Assembly (NCBI RefSeq): GCF_003589595.1
Contig: NW_020654422.1
Coordinates: forward strand, 19,008,243 to 19,072,242
DNA length: 64,000 bases
Direction of reading: 5' to 3'
Origin: Hyposmocoma kahamanoa
Lineage: Eukaryota > Arthropoda > Insecta > Lepidoptera > Cosmopterigidae
A program made the position numbers and the translations under genes. This document shows positions 45,501 to 54,500 of this stretch, piece after piece. The notes beneath the pieces were generated by a model. The model worked only from the letters and a program-made list of their open reading frames with translations, made no database searches and was not told the origin of the DNA. The number at the start of each line of letters is the position of its first letter. Position 1 is the first letter of the stretch.

Positions 45501-48500
45501 TACGACGATGCTAGAACTCCTGCGATAGCGCCATTTTGTAAACTTGGCAAGCTTCGAATCATTTGAAAATAATTTGAAATTCTCAATGTAAATTGTCCGC
45601 ATTTAGGGCGCGTGTCCAAGCTAAGAAAAGTCGCCGGGTCTATGCAAGAATTCGTGTCGTTTGTACACACGAACTGTGTACACTACCGACACGAACCGCT
45701 CTGCTGCTATTGTATGGAGTGGGGTGAGGTGCATTGTCACTAAACGAACGAAATGCGCGTGGACGGGTGTTGCTTAGTAGTCAACATACACAACATCATA
45801 TTTCTTCCCACAGTCGGTAGTAAAACGACTGCTTCCTGGAAGACTTGTAATGCACTGACACATTTTACCCTAAACACGTCTGTCCGAAATTATTCGTATC
45901 GTGTCTCATAATTTTCTCGTCTGCAACAGACACGACATGTTTTCGTGGCTAGATCCGACAAAGTTCTTGTCGTATACAAGACCATTCTCATCTTTTCTTA
46001 GCAGACACGTCGAATTTCTTAGCGTGTATACGCGCTCTTATAGGCAGTGTTTTTTGAAGACGGAAAAAATGGCATTTGCAGGGTTGCCAGTTTTCATAAA
46101 ATTTTAAATAGTGTTGTGGTTGTTCTCGATAGTTTTATCGATAGATTGTGTAAGAAGGTAAAATTTTGCCAAATTGTGAATGTTACGATGTTTTAATGAT
46201 TACTAATTGCGTTGTTGTACTTTTCANNNNNNNNNNNNNNNNNNNNNNNNNNNNNNNNNNNNNNNNNNNNNNNNNNNNNNNNNNNNNNNNNNNNNNNNNN
46301 NNNNNNNNNNNNNNNNNNNNNNNNNNNNNNNNNNNNNNNNNNNNNNNNNNNNNNNNNNNNNNNNNNNNNNNNNNNNNNNNNNNNNNNNNNNNNNNNNNNN
46401 NNNNNNNNNNNNNNNNNNNNNNNNNNNNNNNNNNNNNNNNNNNNNNNNNNNNNNNNNNNNNNNNNNNNNNNNNNNNNNNNNNNNNNNNNNNNNNNNNNNN
46501 NNNNNNNNNNNNNNNNNNNNNNNNNNNNNNNNNNNNNNNNNNNNNNNNNNNNNNNNNNNNNNNNNNNNNNNNNNNNNNNNNNNNNNNNNNNNNNNNNNNN
46601 NNNNNNNNNNNNNNNNNNNNNNNNNNGGACTCAATTATTATGTTATTAAAGTACCAAAAAAACTACACAAGAAACGAAAAAATCAACAACAAAGCATTAA
46701 ATCAACGGCAACGAAGCGAAATTTGAAGAATTACTCCAATGCAATTACGCAATGCTCGAAAACAAAAGAAAATGACCGGCATGCTACGTGTATGCACTCA
46801 TATTGACGCGAGATACACGATAGCCGATTTGATTTATCGATTTTATGGGGTAAATCTGTACGGATAAATAGTTCTTTTTACGCATCAAGCAATTGGGGTA
46901 ATTTATTTTGATCTTTATCATTTCATTATCTTCATACTACTGTACTGTAATTTTTATTAAAAATTACAAATGCAACAAATTATATTGTTTGTTATTGGTA
47001 CATTATGACAAATTTGCTATTTCTATTTGTAATCTGGTTGAGGGATTAGTTACAAATAGTATGCGTGGAACGTAAAAATGTGTAGTGTCACAGGACTCAT
47101 CCTATGTGAAATGGACTATAATTACGGTATTCTCGTGTTATACTGAAATAGTCTTTGTCAAATGCAGTACTTACATATTGATATTTTTATACTATTAGGA
47201 TTGGTGTCTCGAATACGGGCTGAGCTCAACAATTCTGACAACAACAAACATGTCTACTATATGTCGCATACAAAACCAAATGCTGTCGTAACATAAAATT
47301 GTGGAAGTGAGAAAACACGATTTGAGAATTAAAAAAACTGAATGAAAGCAGTACATGTATTTATATTCTCGTTTATAAATGGATAATTAAGTATTATGTA
47401 TAAATAAAAATAATCACATTATTCCCAATTACGATCCATTCAGTATTTTTTTATTTGGTTTCATATGCGATGTCATTTTTAAAACACCGAGTGAACGCTT
47501 TAATTCTGTAAAGAAAAGCGCGTGTACCGACACGCGCTATGCAACGTGAGTGCACTGCCAGATTGTGCGAATGTTTTATGTCGCACTGCAACGTTGTACT
47601 GAGTCACATTACTTGTTTTATTATACTATGCTATCTCGCAGAATTTCAACTTGTTAATTTGTTTTGGGTGCTGGTAAAATTACAGGCACATGGGACTTGT
47701 CAATTCAGTGCCCACTCAGATCTTGTGTTTTAAAACTCAAGTGGTACTGTAACTCTGTCCATAAGGACAGGCGTGTCGCTTAACATCATAGAAAAAAAAT
47801 GAGTACTAACGTCACTATTTCGAGTTTCAAATGCTATTATTAGTTAGCATATCTTTACAATGTTTGGCGACAAGCATCTCTTTGCTTGTCTAATAGCAAG
47901 TGTTTGGTCACAATGTCACCTGATCTCAAGTGATGAAAACTTTAGTAAATAGTGACCTATAGTGACCTAAACCACGACCCGAAATTTATGTAGCTGGTAA
48001 AATGTACCTGTAAATGATCACTGCACACTCCCATAGCTGTGATGAAAAAGTTAGTGTCTGTGGGTTCTTTGGCTTGCAAATTTTCTCTATTCTCGAGATC
48101 ATTTAATACTGCAGTTAGAATATCTACGCGAGGTCCACCTAAAAGAGAGAAAAGCAAAACAATGTATATGCTCTGGAAGACAAAGTGTGACCACTAATTG
48201 TACACATTTTGGGTAGTAGCTAAAATGTACCTATTTTACAAAGAGCTTTACAGACCTAGACAATAACGTACCAGACTAGACTGTATTCGTACAATTCTTT
48301 TAACGCAGTGTGTGCGTCAAAAAAAAAATCCGTATCGCGGGTGCCATAAACACACAAATAGACAACCACAAATTACACCCAAACTCACGAGATAAATAAA
48401 TGTCGGCCATGCAAATGTTTCTCCCGGCCCGGGAATTGAACTCGAGGCTTCTGCGTGGCCGTCCGGTTAACTGTTAAATGTTAACAGTTCGGCCACTGCG

Positions 48501-51500
48501 GCAGTTAAAGTATGTAAAGTGTGTTTTATTTTTCTTGTTAAGTTCTGTTCTCCAAGTAAAGTAAATAGACGAAAAACGTATAACCAAAAACGTATAACGA
48601 AAATGATGGGAATAAATTAACCTGCGTTTTTACGTTGTAAAAAAAATAATAATTTTAAAGGTTAATAATTTTATACACCACATTAATTTTCAGGTTAGTT
48701 TTCGGTCCCTCAATTCGGTGGCAATTATTTAAATATTCTGAAATATTATCACGAAGCATTATTTAAAATTCGAGTGTAAAAATCTGAAATATTATTTAAT
48801 AATTCACAATAATATACTCGAATACTTAAATAATAAAAATTGCCACCGAAATTAGCTACAAAATAATAACCTGAAAAGTACGCGTATTATTTTAATCGTG
48901 CCTAATTTAGATTTTCCCTTGAATTTGAGTTACATTAAAATAGATAATAAATAAATCCTTTATTTGCATGAAAAAATAGGAGGTTCATTAAAGGAGCTAA
49001 ACAGCCTGAAAAAAAAAAGAATTGTGTAAAAACTAGCTAACGTTTACTCGTTGGGGACGTCGAGTAGTGTCGAAACTATGTAAACGCTATACAGTTCCGA
49101 TGCAACACACAAATATTATCTTTTCAAATAGTTTCTTATATCTCCCGATATATTGTGCCCTAACGTAATAATAAGCAAAAATACTTACGTTCCTTACAAA
49201 ATAAGCACAATAAATAGTAATAGGCCGATAGCCCAGGTTGTATGCCCAGCTGTCTGAATTCGGCCACAATCTGCAGAGCAAAATCTTGCAACATTTTTCC
49301 TCCACCCCACGCCGATACGGAGCGCAGACAAGCTGTTAACGTCTCATCATTTGGTGTAAGACCCTGAAAAATGTATTATAACATTTTTATCGATCTTTGA
49401 AAACATCTAAAGTCCTTAAACCGATCCTCAAGTACACTCCATACAACGGTAGAAAGATATTTACCTACTACTACTACGTACAAGGCGCTGTCTGCACACG
49501 CGCAAATGTATGCGTGAAGTGATAGGGTTACCCGTCACTTTCTCGTACTACTTATTCTTTTGTTTTGACGTGCACAGAGACTGTAAGAACGGCGTAGTAA
49601 GCAAACGAATGTATATAGATAATTCACGTGATCATTACATACTAAAATACTGAAACAACAGTAAATGGGGACGTTTGAACCAGCTACGATTCAGATAGGT
49701 CCTTTTTCATTCTTATAGTAAAAAAAAAATTAAATCTGACGCATTGCATATTGATTTTTATGTGACGAAACGCCTGTTGCTAATTTATATTTATGTCTAC
49801 CTGACTGAATCGCATTATATTGAAAATTCGAAACCTAATAAGCTTTTTTAGCGAAAGTAGCTCCTCCCTTTATACCATTTAGATGAAAATAAGCAGCTGT
49901 TCGTGGCACAGTTCACGACGATCATATAGTAAGGTACGGTCGTAATATATTCATTTAAACTGTTCAACATTAAAGTTGTTTTTAGAGATCGGCTTGCTGA
50001 CAGCCTTGTTGCCGTTCCGTCAATGTGACCGTCAATATGACGGGCGTGGTGCGGTATCAAAAGCTTGGGAGGGGCGGAGAGTAACCTTTCTCGTTACTTT
50101 TTTATTCTCTGCACAATTTAAGATAGTGCGACACAAGAGTTGATAATTATATAAAAATTATGTCAAGTATTACGTTCGTATCAATCAATCCATTGTAAGC
50201 GCCTCGAAAATGGAACGAATTAACAGCGATTTCACTTCATAGTGTAACATTTAAAAACAAAAACGAGTCTGGTCTGTTGAGTTAGATCGCTATGGCGTGT
50301 TTTAGAGTTTCGATTAAGTCATCCATTGACAAAACAAATTATAGACATACAAAAGTTTAAGTAGCAGTAGAGCTCTATGTGTAGGAGATCGTCCTGGCCA
50401 GGACTGCCACCATACCCATTTCTGCCTCCAAGCAGTAATGTGAGCATTAATACGTTCCGGTTTTGAAGGTCAAGGATACTGGTGGAACTCTAAAGCTTAC
50501 ACAGAACTTGTCAACTTATGTCTCTATGTGTCGGATGCAGTGGAAGTCAGATCTTTACGATTAAAGCTCTAAGTGGCACTGCAGCTGTTATGAGCGGTAA
50601 AACCTATATTAAAAGATTAGCGCAACTACACTCATCAAAAGTGTCTAGGGATCAAGTGTCAAGCACGTTTTTGCTAATTACTGTAAATCTGGTTTTTTAA
50701 TGGACTTTTTTTGATCAATTTCATTTTCAAATTATAAAATTGACTACTACAAACAATCCATCACTGTTAAAAAAATTCATTAAAAAAAACCTGATTTTCA
50801 CTAATTAGCAAAAATATGCTTGACAATGGATCTCTAGACACTTTTGATGAGTGTAACCGAGTTAGTCTTTTAATATTAAATTAAAAATTATGATTTTCAG
50901 TAATTGGCATAAACGTGCTTGATCCATAGACACTTTTGATGTGAGTATTTCTTGGTTTAGACCTAATGATTGCCAGGTATTAAGCTAATTGCAGGAGGAC
51001 TGATTTATAATGTCAGATATGTATTGTTTAGTGTTTGTTAAGACTATTATACTTGTATTACAAGATATGAAATTAACATACCTGTTCATTCATTTCGTTT
51101 AATAAACTCTTCAAGGCGTCAATTCGCAGGGCTGTTCCTTCTCGTAAGAAACCGACACATCCCAACAAAGCGTTATACACGTTAGTTGATAATGTTATGC
51201 CTTTTTCCAGCGCTTCTTGTGCCAGTGCATGTGCTCGTTCAGCCTAAAAGAAAAAAAACGAATGAATGCATGACTGAAATAGAATAAGTTTATTTGTCAG
51301 AATACAGTGTTTTTTTATAATTATACTTGTATTTTGTTATAATTATTAATACAAAGATCGAACACTCAGAAAAACACTCAGAAAAATTCCTTCGATCAAA
51401 TCGGATTCGAACCGACGTCTTCTTGCATACCGTGTCAGACGCTATACCAACTAAGCCACGGAACAAACCAACGGACCTCACGAATTTTTCTATGTGCTTG

Positions 51501-54500
51501 CGTCGTGTCTTTGTACTTGGTCTTTTAGCGACTTTTTAGTCGTAGCCGCCATCTATGAGAAATCTATGACAGATTTATCACCCAGTTAGTACCTTTACAG
51601 CTACCAGTCCTGGCGAGAGAGGTCGCTATTCACTGTATTAATTAAATTTTTATTGAATTGATATTCAATTATTTTTTGTGAAATTACTCCACTAGTTTGT
51701 TATAATTATTAATACAAAGATAGATGGCTCATAGATGGCGCTACGACTAAAAAGTCGTTGAAAGACCAAGTACAAAGACACGACGCAAGCACATAGAAAA
51801 ATTCGTGAGGTCCGTTGGTTCATTCCGTGGCTTAGTTGGTATAGCGTCTGACACGGTATGCAAGAAGACGTCGGTTCGAATCCGACCGGATCGAAGGAAT
51901 TTTTTCTGAGTGTTCGATCTTTGTATTAATAATAATAACAAACTAGTGGAGTAATTTCACAAAAAATAATTGAATATCAATTCAATAAAAATTTAATTTA
52001 TACTTGTATTTGTTAAGGTTATTATATTTCTTTCTCTTTTGCACATTGTTGTCCACTGATCTTTGTTTTAACCGCTTTGGGTTGGTTGGAGATAAATCCA
52101 CCTTTACCCGTCTTCTCTATAATTTATATTCCTTTCTATGTTTTTTAATAGGAATTCCCTAGTATGAGACCATTGATGTGGTTTTCTGGGACATTATTAT
52201 TATTATTGTAATTTGAAAGTAGGTCCTGGCAATTTAATTTCATTTGGTTAATTATAGAAAATCTTTATATGCTTGTTAAAGTATGTATTTTTATGGTCAA
52301 TGATTCTTATACATAAATTACTTTATGGCAATGAGGTTGATATAAAAGTTTCATATGAATATACTTGAGTCTTACAATTTATTTCCAGACAAATTAAGGA
52401 TAGAAGATTTTTCTATTGTTTCTAGTTATTTATAATTTTGAATGTTGCTTTTAATGTTGCATTAACTGAAGAAGAGATTTGTTAGTGGACTTTAGGATTA
52501 ACGGCTTAGCGGTGGCAACCATTACTTGCGGAAAGTACGGGACGTGAGCGTGCCCACAGCTCTGGTATCTATTTGGAAAATAGAGAGGTGTTGTATGTGC
52601 ACCCGGGGCAGCACACCCAAGGCACTAGCGTTTTGAAAACTGGATGAAGTCTGTGTTATGAGCTGATCTGGGGTCAGGACGTGACTGAAAAGGTCCCTGG
52701 GCGGGCTCGCTTGCACAGGTCATAGTGCCCTTCCCGTATAACCAAGATGTTTATAGGGAGGGTCACAGTAAACAAAACTTATGTATGAAGATATGGGACT
52801 GTTGGTTTTAAATAATTTCTGAGTCACTATGGTTCATGTTTGAGTGAAATAATGAATAATGTAAATACCTGGTAATATTTTGCCATGCCTTGGATTACAG
52901 CGCAGTACACTTCAGGAGTTTTAGGTTCTAATGAATTAAAGATCTGATCAGCGAGCCCTCCTAATCTGTAAGAAAACAAGGTTTGTTAAAAAATTTGGTT
53001 ATAATTAAAAAAAATCATAACTTTAAAGTCTAAGAGCACATTAAAATGTCGGAATTGCCAAAAGACAACTTTTCAGGAGTGAGGTTGAAAGATTCCATGA
53101 AGGAAATTAATTAGTAACTTTCTTGTGTTTTATCTGCATTGTCGTGTTATAAAATTTCACATAATATATAATATTTTATTTGTTTTATGGCTTTAACTTT
53201 TTGCCAATGTTAAGTAAAAAGGATTTAATTTTTTTTTTATAACATCAAGTGTCACGGCAGGAACAAGTCGTGCGCCTCATGGTAAGCTAGTTACACGACT
53301 GTCCATAACAGTTCCAGTGCCACTGCGCCCGTTATCCTGAGATATAAGTTGACAAGTCTCATGTGCATGTGATTTCAAAACCGGAACACAGTAATGCTGC
53401 CATTACTGTTTGGCGACAGAAGTGCGTAAGGTGGTAGTACTACCCTGGACAAACTCTTTCACAAGGAGCTCTCCTGCTCATAAAAAGGTAAAGTGGTAAA
53501 AGGTAAGGAAAAGGTATTGTATAGGGTTTATGTAGTTCGTGTTATTTTTACGACGTGTAATATAAGCACTTCTGTAATATCGTCACATGTGGCATTATTT
53601 TTTGTTTACCTCCAAGTAGCAGCCTGTCTCTCTCTAGTATTAGCAGAAAACCATCTCTCTTCAAGCCACTCTGCAGAATCAGGTTCCTTTTCATTGTAAA
53701 AGCATAGTAGTTGTAAGAACTCAATCTTAAGTTTTTCATTTACTCCCTTTGTGCCTCCCAGAAGTTGGAACACCTTTATAGAGTCCTCTACGAGGGCATT
53801 CTTTAGAGTGTACTTTAGATCGTCTTCTGTAACCTGTAAATACCAAAATCAGAGATAAAGACCAAGCTATTTTCATAAAACATAAAAACAAAACTTAGTT
53901 TGAGTAATGTATGTTGTCTCTTTAATGTAGAATTCGATCACAATACAGAATGACAACTTTATTTATATTATTACGAAGATATTATTGAATGATTCTGATA
54001 ATATTCTTGCGTACCTTACTTTCATCATTATAAATAGGCCTAGGAGTAAAAGCTGCAATGTGTGGGTCAGCATTAAAGTATGGAGTTTTCATTCGAAGTG
54101 GAGGGTCCCATATCCTTGTTGCAAATAGTTCTGCATGCTCGTCTCTGATCCATGCAGCAGCCTTGCGACCGGCTTCAGCAGATAACGCATACGATCTCTT
54201 GCGGAAGTTTGATAGGGGTATTAGATATGGATCATCATGATATCTGAAATTTAAATAATCACAGTTAGACTTAAAAAGCTTTTGAGTAGCTTCACAGGAT
54301 ACACAACTGATAAAAGTTTATTCCAACTGCTATTGTGGCGAAATGGTTACCATTCAGGTCTGCCACACTGAGGTCCCGGGTTCGATTCCTGGGCTGGGAG
54401 AAATAATTGTATGACCTACATTTATTTTTCTTGTGAATTTCTGTACCTGGGGTCACAGCCCCTTCTGCACCTCTCACACACTACGCTACTGTCTTACTGT

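Noticed and set aside
46166..46806. Frames of 136-199 codons made mostly of X
   Set aside because: They are produced by the N gap; the short real flanks show no family.
51828..51900. A genuine tRNA gene at the A/B-box sequence
   Set aside because: The anticodon arm is mis-sized and the same sequence recurs in several repeat copies, so it is tRNA-derived rather than a tRNA gene. No convincing tRNA, rRNA or CRISPR array was found anywhere in the window.
54015..54020. PTCD3 exon 54243-54015 ending at the nearby GTAAGG (54020)
   Set aside because: That donor gives the wrong phase for the next exon; GTACGC at 54014 keeps the frame (NDESK then VTEDD).
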